From: Porticoccaceae bacterium
Lineage (GTDB): Bacteria; Pseudomonadota; Gammaproteobacteria; Pseudomonadales; Porticoccaceae
Reading direction: 5' to 3'
DNA: 22,119 nucleotides
NCBI GenBank assembly: GCA_003491845.1
Contig: DNBN01000053.1
Span: 1-22,119, forward strand
Shown here: one piece after another, positions 1 through 8,383 of the stretch
Layout of the letters: every line of letters begins with the position of its first letter
Position numbering within the stretch: the first letter of the stretch is position 1
Notes under the pieces: model-generated
The model's database searches: none
Seen by the model: only the letters and a program-made list of their open reading frames with translations
Told to the model about the DNA's origin: nothing
Position numbers and translations under genes: made by a program

Positions 1-7
1 TACTAAG

Positions 8-370
8 GTGCAAGGGGTTATTAGTTTGCAAATTGAGAAAAATATAGTTCTATCAAAATTAATTACACAAATTAGTTTTAGCCTATTAATTGGCACTCAA
101 ACCATTAACCTTTGGATGCAGGCAGCGCCGTTGGTTATTTATTTTTTTGCTCTACTTCCTCTGTTGATACTAATTCCCGGTATCATCAAAAACCAGGTTC
201 GCACAACAATCTGGCTAGGTTTTGTATTACTACTTTACTTTGCTATTGCCACCTATAAAGTTAGTGCCCCAGAACCTTTAATACTTGACGTTGCAGAACT
301 AGTATTAATTGTTATATTGTTCACAGCAGCGATGATAAATGCAAGACTGCGTCAAAAGAAGCAAAATTAA
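8..370 (+). CDS. DUF2069 family small membrane protein
   Basis: A 120-residue hydrophobic protein with about four membrane segments. The middle block, with PLLILIPGI followed by a Trp-rich segment and LYF, matches my memory of the DUF2069 family, an uncharacterised inner-membrane protein often encoded near hda in gammaproteobacteria. No catalytic motif is visible. The start is uncertain: GTG at 8 has no visible ribosome site, while TTG at 26 lies about eight bases after an AGGGG stretch and gives a more usual N-terminus. The reading frame is also open to the left edge, so a start outside the window cannot be excluded. The gene is followed 30 bases later by sppA on the same strand, so the two may be co-transcribed. 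Function unknown. Confidence 0.72.
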   Translation: MQGVISLQIEKNIVLSKLITQISFSLLIGTQTINLWMQAAPLVIYFFALLPLLILIPGIIKNQVRTTIWLGFVLLLYFAIATYKVSAPEPLILDVAELVLIVILFTAAMINARLRQKKQN

Positions 371-400
371 AGTCAATCCAATTCTTAAAAGGCCTGCAAT

Positions 401-2260
401 GTGAGCGAACAAAAACCCGGAATAATACGTCGTCTTTTCAATATTATTGGCTCTTTTTTGAATGGTATTAGGCACCTTTTCAGTCTGCTTTTTTTGGTTA
501 TACTGGTATCTGCGATTTCTCAGATGTTCAGTCAAACCGTTCAACCTGTGCCGCAAGAGGGAGCGTTGGATATATCATTAAGTGGTCAGCTAGTAGACCA
601 AAAGACTTACATAGATCCCATAGACCAACTTTTGTTGCAAGCCAATCAACAAAGCACTGAAATCCTGGTAAGGGACGTTATTGAAGCAATAGACACGGCG
701 CGCACTGATAAACGTATTACGCACATCATATTGAAAACCGGTAATTTAGACGGTGGAGGACTGAGTAAATTACAAGAAATAGGCATAGCATTGAAACAGT
801 TTAGTGCGACCGGCAAGCCGATTATTTCTATGGCCGACGGGTTCACTCAAAGCCAATATTTCCTTGCCGCTCATGCAGATGAAATTATGCTCAACCCTCT
901 AGGCTCTGTCATGCTCACCGGTTTAGATTCTTACCGCAGCTACTTTAAAGATGCTTTAGATCAACTCAAAATTACGATGAATATCTTTCGAGTTGGCGAT
1001 TACAAAAGTGCGGTAGAACCATTGATAAGAAATAACATGTCGCCTCAAGTTAAAGAAGAGGCACGCGTTTTATTGGGTGATCTGTGGCAAGTTTATACCA
1101 ATGAAGTAGAGTCGCTGAGAAAGCTCAACGCAGGATCAATAAATAATTATGCAAATAATCTACCTAAACTTCTGGCAGCTAAGCAAGGTGATACGGCGGC
1201 GCTTGCTAAGTCTGTGGGCCTTGTAGACACCATCGCTGATCGCAGTGCTATGCGGGAGTATCTAGTTGCCAATATAGCCGGCCAAGATGAGCATTTTAAT
1301 AGCATTGATATGAATAGTTACTTGATTAACACCAGACTTGTTGCTCAAAGCAAAGTAGCTAAAAAGGATAGCGTTGCGGTAGTTGTGGCAAGCGGGCCAA
1401 TCATGGATGGTCAACAGCCAGAGGGAAATATTGGTGGCGATACGCTAGCGGAAATTTTCTCATCACTTGGCGACGAGGAACAGATTAAATCTGTAGTTCT
1501 GCGCATTGACAGTGGTGGTGGTAGCGCCTTTGCATCTGAGATTATTCGTGAGGCAATAACTGATCTTCAAGGAAAAAACATTCCAGTTGTAGTCTCTATG
1601 GGGAGCGTTGCAGCCTCTGGAGGTTATTGGATAGCCGCAGATGCGGACCACATTATAGCTATGCCATCCACTATAACTGGATCAATTGGCGTTTTTGGTA
1701 TTATTCCTACTATTGATAAATCTCTAGCGGCACTGGGGGTTTATTCGGACGGAGTAGGAACAACCAAAAGCGCAGGTATGTGGGCAATAGATAGGCCATT
1801 ATCCGAGCAAACCAAAACTGTTGTGCAAATGGGTGTAGACAATATTTATGATCAGTTTGTCACCTTGGTTGCTGAGGGTCGAGATTCTACGCCTGAAGAT
1901 GTTCACAGCATAGCCCAAGGCCAAGTTTGGAGTGGCAACCAAGCCCTTGAGAATGGGCTTATCGATGAACTTGGCGATCTCAATGCCGCTATTGAGGTAG
2001 CCGCCGATCTGGCCAATTTAGATGATTACCGGATTGATTACATACGCAAAGAAATGAGTCCAATCGAGCTACTACTTACACAGCTAAACACCAACGCGAG
2101 GCACTATGCTAGAAAGCTTGGTCTTAGTGGTGAGATTGAATCAATATCGAAAAACAATCTTCAATTTTATATCAACAAGATAACCGCACCTTTAACGAGA
2201 ATAGAACAACTCAATGATCCTAGAGGAATCTATCTGTTCTGCGAGAAATGCGCAATCTGA
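401..2260 (+). CDS. sppA: Signal peptide peptidase SppA, 67K type
   Basis: A 619-residue membrane-anchored serine protease of family S49 that degrades cleaved signal peptides on the periplasmic side of the inner membrane. One membrane anchor lies at about residues 24-43, followed by two tandem S49 domains as in the long E. coli form (about 618 residues). By comparison with E. coli, the catalytic Lys is K202 in GDYKSAVEP of the first domain and the nucleophile is S406 in AASGGYW of the second, which gives the known split Ser/Lys dyad. The C-terminal NDPRGIYLFCE tail is also typical. The GTG start at 401 is preceded by AAAAGG at the right distance. The 3' end faces hda across 41 bases with no visible terminator. 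Confidence 0.95.
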   Translation: MSEQKPGIIRRLFNIIGSFLNGIRHLFSLLFLVILVSAISQMFSQTVQPVPQEGALDISLSGQLVDQKTYIDPIDQLLLQANQQSTEILVRDVIEAIDTARTDKRITHIILKTGNLDGGGLSKLQEIGIALKQFSATGKPIISMADGFTQSQYFLAAHADEIMLNPLGSVMLTGLDSYRSYFKDALDQLKITMNIFRVGDYKSAVEPLIRNNMSPQVKEEARVLLGDLWQVYTNEVESLRKLNAGSINNYANNLPKLLAAKQGDTAALAKSVGLVDTIADRSAMREYLVANIAGQDEHFNSIDMNSYLINTRLVAQSKVAKKDSVAVVVASGPIMDGQQPEGNIGGDTLAEIFSSLGDEEQIKSVVLRIDSGGGSAFASEIIREAITDLQGKNIPVVVSMGSVAASGGYWIAADADHIIAMPSTITGSIGVFGIIPTIDKSLAALGVYSDGVGTTKSAGMWAIDRPLSEQTKTVVQMGVDNIYDQFVTLVAEGRDSTPEDVHSIAQGQVWSGNQALENGLIDELGDLNAAIEVAADLANLDDYRIDYIRKEMSPIELLLTQLNTNARHYARKLGLSGEIESISKNNLQFYINKITAPLTRIEQLNDPRGIYLFCEKCAI

Positions 2261-2301
2261 TATTTTTATTCTAACACCCTCTAATTAGTGGCAATCTGGG
2301 A

Positions 2302-3003
2302 TTAAACAGACAGTGTCGCCTTCACAAAAGGCATGGTTAGGCGCCGCTGTTCTTGAAGAGATGCTTCATCCAGAGTATCTAGCGCAGACATTAAAGTATG
2401 GGTATCTCTAGGCAAACGATTCAACAAAAAAATAGCTACGTCATCTGATAAATAAAGGCCTCTTCGATTGCAGCGGTATTGTAAAAGACGGCGTTGATCA
2501 GCGTCATTGAAATTGGGTAAATGTAAGGCCACTCCCGACTTCAATCGCGAAGAAAGATCTGCCAATTCAATGTTTAGCTGATCTACGGTTTGGTGAGAGG
2601 CAATAACTAGTCGACTACCTTTATCTCGACAATTATTGAATAAATTAAATAATGCAAGCTGCCAATTATTGTCGTTCGCGACAATGTCAAAGTCATCTAC
2701 ACAGACCATCGGTGATGACTCAAGACCATCCAAAACGTCTCGAGGAGAATAACTAAACAACTCTTTTAGAGGCAAATAAATCGCCTCAGAATTTTTCCCC
2801 AAAACGCGTACCTGGCAAATAGCCTGAAGTAAATGAGATAATCCTGTCCCACTACTTCCAGATAAAAAAGCAAATTTACGCATCTCATCTTGAAGCAAAA
2901 ATGTTGCCATGTGCTGAGGTGTTCCATTAGGTGCGTAAAAGTTTTCGAAGGTAGCCTGATCATCCAAGGTTATCGCCAAACTTAGTTGCTGATGTGTTGT
3001 CAT
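2302..3003 (-). CDS. hda: DnaA regulatory inactivator Hda
   Basis: An AAA+ protein of 233 residues, the same length as E. coli Hda. It works with the DNA-loaded sliding clamp to stimulate ATP hydrolysis on DnaA and so prevents over-initiation (RIDA). The clamp-binding motif QLSL is at residues 6-9, and the arginine finger R153 sits in DLSSRL as in E. coli. The Walker A region reads GSSGTGLSH (49-57), with Leu55 where E. coli Hda has Arg and DnaA has Lys. The sensor II arginine is replaced by His202. The ATG at 3003 overlaps the stop of the upstream DUF2066 gene (ATGA), so it is preferred over a TTG four codons upstream. Translation is therefore probably coupled to DUF2066. The identification is firm; the nucleotide site looks degenerate. 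Confidence 0.92.
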   Translation of the reverse strand: MTTHQQLSLAITLDDQATFENFYAPNGTPQHMATFLLQDEMRKFAFLSGSSGTGLSHLLQAICQVRVLGKNSEAIYLPLKELFSYSPRDVLDGLESSPMVCVDDFDIVANDNNWQLALFNLFNNCRDKGSRLVIASHQTVDQLNIELADLSSRLKSGVALHLPNFNDADQRRLLQYRCNRRGLYLSDDVAIFLLNRLPRDTHTLMSALDTLDEASLQEQRRLTMPFVKATLSV

Positions 3004-4100
3004 TTTACTAACCAATCAAATATAAGATACTGGGAGTCTTTGCGCCACTCCCCTGTTGTACTACGGAAATATTCGCTGCGTTGAAGTGCTTGATGGAGTA
3101 ATTCGGCACCACCCTCTGCGGCTACTGACACAATAACCTGAGGGCCTTGCACTGAAAAAAGCTCTGCCGACTTCACGAGGTCTAGCTTTTCCAGCTGTCC
3201 AAAAACTCTCCGATAATCTTCATAGGAATCTATGCCATTAACCTTTAACAATAGCGCATTACTGTTAATTCTTGGCAGATAACTAAATGATGAGGTCAAA
3301 CCATTAAGTAATCCATCCATCTGACTCTCAATCCATAGAGAACCTTTTTGCACGGCAAAATCACCAGATTGCCTACTCCCAGCTGCTTGATATAACCAAG
3401 CACCCCGAATATCACCAGAGGATGCCCGATAAAAACGTAACGCAATCCAGCCATCAGTTATGTATCTCTGAGAGGCTAAATCTATTAAATCAGCATCTAA
3501 ACTCCACGCCTCGTCAATAGTTAAGGCTAGCTGATCCTGCAGATCATATGTCGGTAAAATATAGGGTATCCCACGGTTTGCCATAATAGCATCTATATTT
3601 TGCACAATCTCACCATCACCTGATGACTGAATCTCATTATTAAGAGCTTCTTCACCCAAAAACTCCCTCCCTAAAGCGCTGTCATCCTTAATGATCCAAA
3701 ATAAAAATTTTGGCCTATTGGACGGCAATACAGGCAACTGCATCTGCCGCACAAGTTGGTCGATTGCAATTTTCGAGAAATTGACATTTAAACCAACCTC
3801 AGCATCAACATCAGGATCAGACAATAATAAAGAGTCTCTAGATAAATCTTGAAAGCTTAAAGCATCGACATACACTTCAGCATTTTGCAGTAACGGATTT
3901 ACTTCACTTGACGTTACCATCAAACTATTGCCGGTTAACTTTACCAATACATTGCTCAAGGCAACCTTTATACCTTCACGCTTAGATTTTTCCGACTGGT
4001 CCGCAATAGCAACTGTGCTCTCATAAAGGCCTTTGACCTCCTCAGCAAGAACAACCGAGCCATAACAGCATAGTATGATGATCAGAATGGGACGAAACAT
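3000..4100 (-). CDS. DUF2066 domain-containing secreted protein
   Basis: A 366-residue protein with a clear Sec signal peptide: a hydrophobic stretch at residues 4-18 with likely cleavage after VLA at 19, so export to the periplasm is expected. The rest is a soluble DUF2066-type protein. Conserved features include the early segment with ALSNVLVKLTGN and the C-terminal end with EYFRS and WLVK. Function is unknown. It is often found between purM (divergent) and hda in Pseudomonas-like genomes, and that arrangement is seen here. A GGAG ribosome site lies five bases before the ATG, and an extended -10 element lies just upstream. It overlaps hda by four bases, so the pair form one transcript. Confidence 0.85.
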   Translation of the reverse strand: MFRPILIIILCCYGSVVLAEEVKGLYESTVAIADQSEKSKREGIKVALSNVLVKLTGNSLMVTSSEVNPLLQNAEVYVDALSFQDLSRDSLLLSDPDVDAEVGLNVNFSKIAIDQLVRQMQLPVLPSNRPKFLFWIIKDDSALGREFLGEEALNNEIQSSGDGEIVQNIDAIMANRGIPYILPTYDLQDQLALTIDEAWSLDADLIDLASQRYITDGWIALRFYRASSGDIRGAWLYQAAGSRQSGDFAVQKGSLWIESQMDGLLNGLTSSFSYLPRINSNALLLKVNGIDSYEDYRRVFGQLEKLDLVKSAELFSVQGPQVIVSVAAEGGAELLHQALQRSEYFRSTTGEWRKDSQYLIFDWLVK

Positions 4101-4123
4101 TAGAACTCCGTATTATTAACTAC

Positions 4124-4132
4124 ATTGTAACA
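4124..4132 (-). promoter_or_regulatory. Candidate extended -10 promoter for DUF2066-hda
   Basis: On the minus strand TGTTACAAT matches an extended -10 element (TGn plus a one-mismatch TATAAT), about 24 bases before the ATG of the DUF2066 gene and upstream of its GGAG ribosome site. No good -35 box is present, which is acceptable for an extended -10 promoter. It sits in the 150-base divergent region shared with purM. I looked for a PurR-type operator there and did not find one. Confidence 0.4.
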
Positions 4133-4252
4133 GTGGTTGATCAAAATAAGAGCCGAACATAAAAATATCGTTTTTTCTCGATAACAGCAATTAAAAATAG
4201 CGCCAGTTTAATAGCCGCGCTAAAATACTCGCTTTATTACAGGATGCTCCCC

Positions 4253-5308
4253 ATGAACGAAAACAAACCATCGTTAAGTTATAAAGATGCTGGCGTTGAC
4301 ATAGATGCAGGCAATGCGCTGATTGAAAAAATTAAGGGAGCGGCAAAACGAACTCGGCGCCCAGAAGTGATGGCGGGATTGGGTGGATTTGGTGCTATGT
4401 TTGAATTACCCTCTGGCTATAAAGCACCGGTTCTTGTCTCGGGTACAGATGGGGTCGGCACAAAACTTCGCCTTGCCCTAGATCATCAAAGACACGATAC
4501 CGTAGGTATTGATCTTGTGGCAATGTGTGTCAATGATCTTATAGTGTGTGGTGCTGAGCCCCTATTTTTTCTTGATTACTACGCCACAGGAAAACTTGAT
4601 GTCGACACCGCGGCGGCGGTGGTAAGTGGCATTGCTGATGGCTGTGATCTTTCCGGTTGCTCTCTTATCGGTGGTGAAACCGCTGAAATGCCCGGCATGT
4701 ATGAAGATCAAGACTATGATCTTGCTGGTTTCTGTGTTGGTATTGCTGAAAAAGCTGATCTTATCGACGGCAGTAAAGTTAGTACTGATGATGTCCTCAT
4801 TGGTCTTGCCTCAAGTGGCCCACATTCCAATGGTTATTCTCTAATACGAAAGGTCCTTGAAGTTACAAAAACCAACCCAGTCAGCACTGAAATTGATGGT
4901 GTTGCGCTCATTGATTTGCTCATGGCACCGACTAAAATTTATGTAAAGTCACTACTAGCTCTTATCGCCGAGCTCCCAGTACATGCACTTGCTCACATTA
5001 CCGGCGGAGGTCTTCTAGAAAATATTCCAAGAGTCTTGCCGAACAATGCTAAAGCTGTCATTGATACCAACGCATGGCAGCGCCCAGCGATATTTAATTG
5101 GTTGCAGCAAGGCGGTAATATTAATGAACACGAGATGCATAGAACGCTCAATTGCGGTGTGGGAATGGTTATTTGTGTCCCTGCTAGCGTAGCCCAAGAT
5201 GCTCTGAAAAGTTTGGCTGCGCACGGCGAAACTGCCTTTATACTTGGGGAAATACAGACTATGTCCGCGGGGGATGAACAGGTTCAATTACTTGGACTTA
5301 AAGAGTGA
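4253..5308 (+). CDS. purM: Phosphoribosylformylglycinamidine cyclo-ligase PurM
   Basis: AIR synthetase, the fifth step of de novo purine synthesis: it closes FGAM to aminoimidazole ribotide using ATP in the cytoplasm. The protein is 351 residues (E. coli 345) and near-identical to E. coli PurM in the blocks [28 protein letters not shown] and [11 protein letters not shown], and in the C-terminal [14 protein letters not shown] chose ATG 4253 rather than ATG 4244 because AGGA at 4241-4244 is eight bases from the former but overlaps the latter. It overlaps purN by four bases (GTGA), so the two are translationally coupled. It is divergent from the DUF2066 gene. Confidence 0.97.
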   Translation: MNENKPSLSYKDAGVDIDAGNALIEKIKGAAKRTRRPEVMAGLGGFGAMFELPSGYKAPVLVSGTDGVGTKLRLALDHQRHDTVGIDLVAMCVNDLIVCGAEPLFFLDYYATGKLDVDTAAAVVSGIADGCDLSGCSLIGGETAEMPGMYEDQDYDLAGFCVGIAEKADLIDGSKVSTDDVLIGLASSGPHSNGYSLIRKVLEVTKTNPVSTEIDGVALIDLLMAPTKIYVKSLLALIAELPVHALAHITGGGLLENIPRVLPNNAKAVIDTNAWQRPAIFNWLQQGGNINEHEMHRTLNCGVGMVICVPASVAQDALKSLAAHGETAFILGEIQTMSAGDEQVQLLGLKE

Positions 5309-5970
5309 TTTCAAACCAAGAAAAAAAAGCTGACATTGTTATCCTTATTTCTGGTGGAGGTTCTAACCTGCAATCATTTATTGATGCCTGCAATAGAGGT
5401 GTATTAGACGGGCGTATCGCCGCAGTAATAAGTAATAAGGCCAACGTTAAGGGCCTAGAACGGGCAAAAATAGCCAATATACCCAGTTTCATTGTTGATC
5501 ATAATACATTTCCAACAAGAGACGCATTTGATCTAGAGCTTGCTACAGTTGTTAATATGTTTAAACCTGATTTAGTCATTTTAGCCGGATTTATGCGTAT
5601 CCTTACAGCCAGTTTTGTTAATCAATATGTAGGTAGAATGATCAATATCCATCCTTCTGTGCTGCCGGCATATCCGGGTCTTAATACCCATCAGCGGGCA
5701 ATCGATGCCAAAGATACTATAGCGGGAGCAACCGTTCATTTTGTTACACCAGAGCTAGATGGTGGGCCACCCGTACTGCAGGCTACTGTTCCTATAGAAA
5801 AGCAGGACACAGCAGAGCTGCTTGGAGCTCGTGTCTTGAATGTTGAACATAAAATATATCCTATTGTTGCTCAATGGTTCTGCCAAGGTCGATTGACACT
5901 TCGCCATAATAAAGTCTTTCATGATGGTGTTGAAATCGACGAAAAAGGGCTTTTATTTAAAGATAAATGA
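5305..5970 (+). CDS. purN: Phosphoribosylglycinamide formyltransferase PurN
   Basis: GAR transformylase, the third step of purine synthesis, which transfers the formyl group of 10-formyltetrahydrofolate to glycinamide ribotide. The 221-residue protein (E. coli 212) carries the phosphate-binding SGGGSNLQ near the N-terminus. Its catalytic triad is N114 and H116 in NIHPS plus D152 in ELDGGPP, as in E. coli. Translation starts at GTG 5305, inside the purM stop, with AAGAG just upstream. This is the folate-dependent enzyme, not the formate-dependent PurT. The gene continues the purM transcript, and DUF3108 follows after 64 bases. Confidence 0.97.
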   Translation: MISNQEKKADIVILISGGGSNLQSFIDACNRGVLDGRIAAVISNKANVKGLERAKIANIPSFIVDHNTFPTRDAFDLELATVVNMFKPDLVILAGFMRILTASFVNQYVGRMINIHPSVLPAYPGLNTHQRAIDAKDTIAGATVHFVTPELDGGPPVLQATVPIEKQDTAELLGARVLNVEHKIYPIVAQWFCQGRLTLRHNKVFHDGVEIDEKGLLFKDK

Positions 5971-6034
5971 ACATTTAGTGACTTTAGCACTCTAATATCA
6001 AATGAATTTCAATGACTATTAAAATAAGGTAAAA

Positions 6035-6826
6035 ATGTCCGGATATTCTTATAGTAAACGGCATTCGCATGCACACAAAAAATCCTGGGTATTTATACTA
6101 GGTGCCCTGCTTGTTAGTACTTTGGTTTACATTAGCCACAGCCAAGCTGAAACCGCCAAAACTAAGGCCTATGCTGCTGACTACACCGCTAACTATAATG
6201 GTATGGATATTGATCTACATCATCAGCTAGAGATGCTTCCGTCTGGCCAGTATCAAGAAACCTCAACCGCCAATAGTGTCTTTGGCAAAATAGCCGAAAC
6301 AGCGGTCTTTGACATAGACGACCAAGGCAATATTGTGCCTGAAAAATATAGTTACAAGCGCTCAATTTTGGGGGTTTCAAATCATGAAAAACAATTTTTC
6401 AACTGGAGTGGTAATCAACTTACTTATGAAAAAAATAAAAAATCGTCCGAGGTTCTGCTAACTGCCGGCACGCTTGATATGATGACTCATAAATTGCAGT
6501 TACGCCGCGACTTAGCCGCAGGGAGAACACAACTTTCTTACTCTGTTATGGCAAGAAAAAAGACTAAAACCTATGATTATGAGATTATTGGAAAAGAGAT
6601 TTTAACCACATCCTTAGGCCCACTAAATACAACTAAATTACGCCGGGTTGTTAAAGCCGGTAAGAAACGCGAAACTACCATCTGGTTGGCTGATGATTGG
6701 GAATATTTAATCGTTAAACTTTCTCATCAAGACGATGGAGAAAGTCATCAGCTGAAAATTAGCCAAGGACATATTAATGGTAAAAATATAGTGCCTTTAT
6801 CAAAGCCCATAGGGGATAAACTATGA
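6035..6826 (+). CDS. DUF3108 domain-containing envelope protein
   Basis: A 263-residue protein with a long basic, His-rich N-terminus (about 16 residues), a hydrophobic segment at 18-33 and a likely signal-peptidase site after SHSQA at 38, so it is probably periplasmic or anchored. The mature part is the beta-rich DUF3108 type. It has the typical pattern of an early Y-x-A-x-Y segment, a TLDMM segment, and a late block in which a Thr/Lys-rich strand is followed by WLADDW. Function is unknown. AAGG at 6025-6028 is well placed for ATG 6035. It lies downstream of purN, as in Pseudomonas-like genomes, and overlaps the next gene by four bases. Confidence 0.82.
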   Translation: MSGYSYSKRHSHAHKKSWVFILGALLVSTLVYISHSQAETAKTKAYAADYTANYNGMDIDLHHQLEMLPSGQYQETSTANSVFGKIAETAVFDIDDQGNIVPEKYSYKRSILGVSNHEKQFFNWSGNQLTYEKNKKSSEVLLTAGTLDMMTHKLQLRRDLAAGRTQLSYSVMARKKTKTYDYEIIGKEILTTSLGPLNTTKLRRVVKAGKKRETTIWLADDWEYLIVKLSHQDDGESHQLKISQGHINGKNIVPLSKPIGDKL

Positions 6827-7671
6827 CTGCACAGAAAACATCCGATAGTAAGAGCAGATTAATGTTGGGAGTTGGTACCCTGGCATCTATTATCGGTATA
6901 GGAGGTATCTTATACCAAAGTCAAAAAAGCGAGCTTCTAGATCAACAGCTAATGTCTATACCTCAGCAAGAGTTGCAGCCTGCCATCATAGAACCAAGCG
7001 TACCTGAGGCAGTTATTCCTGAACCTTTTGAGAATAGTGTTACCAGCGAGGTACAGGCGAAAAAACAGACTTTGCTACCAAAACTGAATCAAAGTGATGA
7101 TTTTGTCAGGCAGCGTCTCTTAATAATGAGTGGCAACAAGAACCTTCAAACCTGGCTGATGACTGATGACTTGCTGCGTCGGGCTGCAAGCTACCTTGAT
7201 GGTTTGGCTCGCGGAGTAATACTCGGTAAGATTTTCCCACTGAGTGAAACAAAGGGTCAATTTGCCACCCATCGGGATGATAATACAATTTGGATGAACG
7301 CTGGTAACTACGAACGCTACAACGCAACAGTGGTGACTATTCTTAGTATAGACATGCGCTTATTGGCTCAGATGTTTCACTTTTCAAGACCACTATTAGA
7401 AAAAGCTTTCTCTGAATTAGGCTACCAGCCGCGTCAGATGGATGGCATTATTCTTACTGGCTTAGATAATATTTTAGCGGCGCCGGTAATTGTGCAGCCC
7501 ATTGAATTGACCCGCGAATCAGTAGTCTATAGGTTTGCCGATCCATCACTGGAATCTCTTAGCCCGCTGCAAAAACAATTGATAAGGAGTGGTCCAGAAA
7601 ATACACAAAGACTACAAAAACAGGCCTTGTTATTAAAAAACACCTTACTTGACCCTAATTCCGAAGATTGA
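6823..7671 (+). CDS. DUF3014 domain-containing membrane-anchored protein
   Basis: A 282-residue protein with an N-terminal membrane segment at about 13-31, a Pro/Glu-rich linker (about 40-85), and a C-terminal soluble domain that I recognise as DUF3014. Support for that family comes from LNQSDDFVR, WLMTDDLLRR, the NYERYN block, AFSELGYQ and the late FADPSLESLSPLQKQLIR segment. It is expected to be a single-pass inner-membrane protein with most of its mass in the periplasm. The start ATG lies in the stop of the DUF3108 gene (ATGA), so the two are probably made together. Function is unknown. It ends 27 bases before the convergent dcd gene. Confidence 0.8.
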   Translation: MTAQKTSDSKSRLMLGVGTLASIIGIGGILYQSQKSELLDQQLMSIPQQELQPAIIEPSVPEAVIPEPFENSVTSEVQAKKQTLLPKLNQSDDFVRQRLLIMSGNKNLQTWLMTDDLLRRAASYLDGLARGVILGKIFPLSETKGQFATHRDDNTIWMNAGNYERYNATVVTILSIDMRLLAQMFHFSRPLLEKAFSELGYQPRQMDGIILTGLDNILAAPVIVQPIELTRESVVYRFADPSLESLSPLQKQLIRSGPENTQRLQKQALLLKNTLLDPNSED

Positions 7672-7686
7672 GTAAGGTGCTTAGAT

Positions 7687-7708
7687 AAACCCTATTGCTT
7701 AGGTTTTT
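7687..7708 (+). terminator. Weak rho-independent terminator after the purMN operon
   Basis: AAACC (7687-7691) pairs with GGTTT (7702-7706), with one bulged C and an inner TA/TA pair around a five-base loop, and the T-run extends to 7708. It lies just after the DUF3014 stop and runs into the 3' end of the convergent dcd gene. The stem is short and AT-rich, so efficiency is uncertain. Confidence 0.4.
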
Positions 7709-8265
7709 GGCAAAGTAACACCTGTTTGACCCTGGTATTTGCCGCCACGATCCGCGTAAGAGGTCGCGCACACTTCATCGGACTCAAAGAACAACATCTG
7801 AGCAACTCCCTCGTTGGCATATATCTTTGCCGGCAAATTGGTAGTATTTGAGAATTCTAAGGTCACATGGCCCTCCCATTCTGGCTCAAGGGGCGTCACA
7901 TTTACAATAATACCGCAACGCGCATAGGTTGATTTACCCAAACATATGGTCAATACGGACCGAGGTATTTTGAAATACTCAACCGTTCTTGCTAATGCAA
8001 ACGAATTTGGCGGAATAATGCAAAATTCCCCTGAAACATCAACAAAAGAATCATTATCAAAGTTTTTTGGATCCACTGTTTTAGAGTGAATATTTGTAAA
8101 TATCTTAAACTCATTAGCACAGCGCACATCGTATCCATAACTTGAGGTGCCATAAGAAATAACCCTCTCTTCGCCGACGTAACGAACTTGGCCTGACTCA
8201 AATGGCGAGATCATTTGTTGCTTCTGTGCCATGCGGCGTATCCAATTATCTGATTTAATACTCAT
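7699..8265 (-). CDS. dcd: dCTP deaminase
   Basis: Converts dCTP to dUTP and ammonia, feeding the dUTPase/thymidylate route. The 188-residue protein has the length of the Pseudomonas enzyme and matches it almost throughout: [58 protein letters not shown] and [13 protein letters not shown]. The catalytic Glu is E137 in VTLEFSN, with S112 and R116 of GKSTYAR also in place. These features favour the monofunctional deaminase over the bifunctional deaminase/dUTPase. It lies downstream of apbC on the same strand with a 118-base gap, the order seen in Pseudomonas. Confidence 0.97.
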   Translation of the reverse strand: MSIKSDNWIRRMAQKQQMISPFESGQVRYVGEERVISYGTSSYGYDVRCANEFKIFTNIHSKTVDPKNFDNDSFVDVSGEFCIIPPNSFALARTVEYFKIPRSVLTICLGKSTYARCGIIVNVTPLEPEWEGHVTLEFSNTTNLPAKIYANEGVAQMLFFESDEVCATSYADRGGKYQGQTGVTLPKT

Positions 8266-8332
8266 GAATATCTATCTCTCGGTAAGGCCATGGCGCGTGG
8301 CTCAAAAAGGCCAGCTTCTAAACGCAGACGCT

Positions 8333-8360
8333 ATGATACTGATTTACAATGTTTCAGCAA
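8333..8360 (-). promoter_or_regulatory. Possible promoter for dcd
   Basis: On the minus strand TTGCTG (8360-8355) and TATCAT (8338-8333) are 16 bases apart, about 70 bases upstream of the dcd ATG. The -10 has one mismatch to consensus and the -35 has three. It would let dcd be expressed apart from apbC. Weak evidence. Confidence 0.28.
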
Positions 8361-8383
8361 GGCTAAGTCCTGTTTGATAAGAA

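Noticed and set aside
1463..1651. Open frames antisense to sppA, metG, purM and others
   Set aside because: They lie wholly within well-identified genes on the other strand, have no ribosome sites or domains, and are shadows of the real coding frames.
4166..4183. Inverted repeat TATCG / CGATA in the DUF2066-purM spacer
   Set aside because: Only five base pairs and AT-rich; no match to a known operator and easily due to chance.
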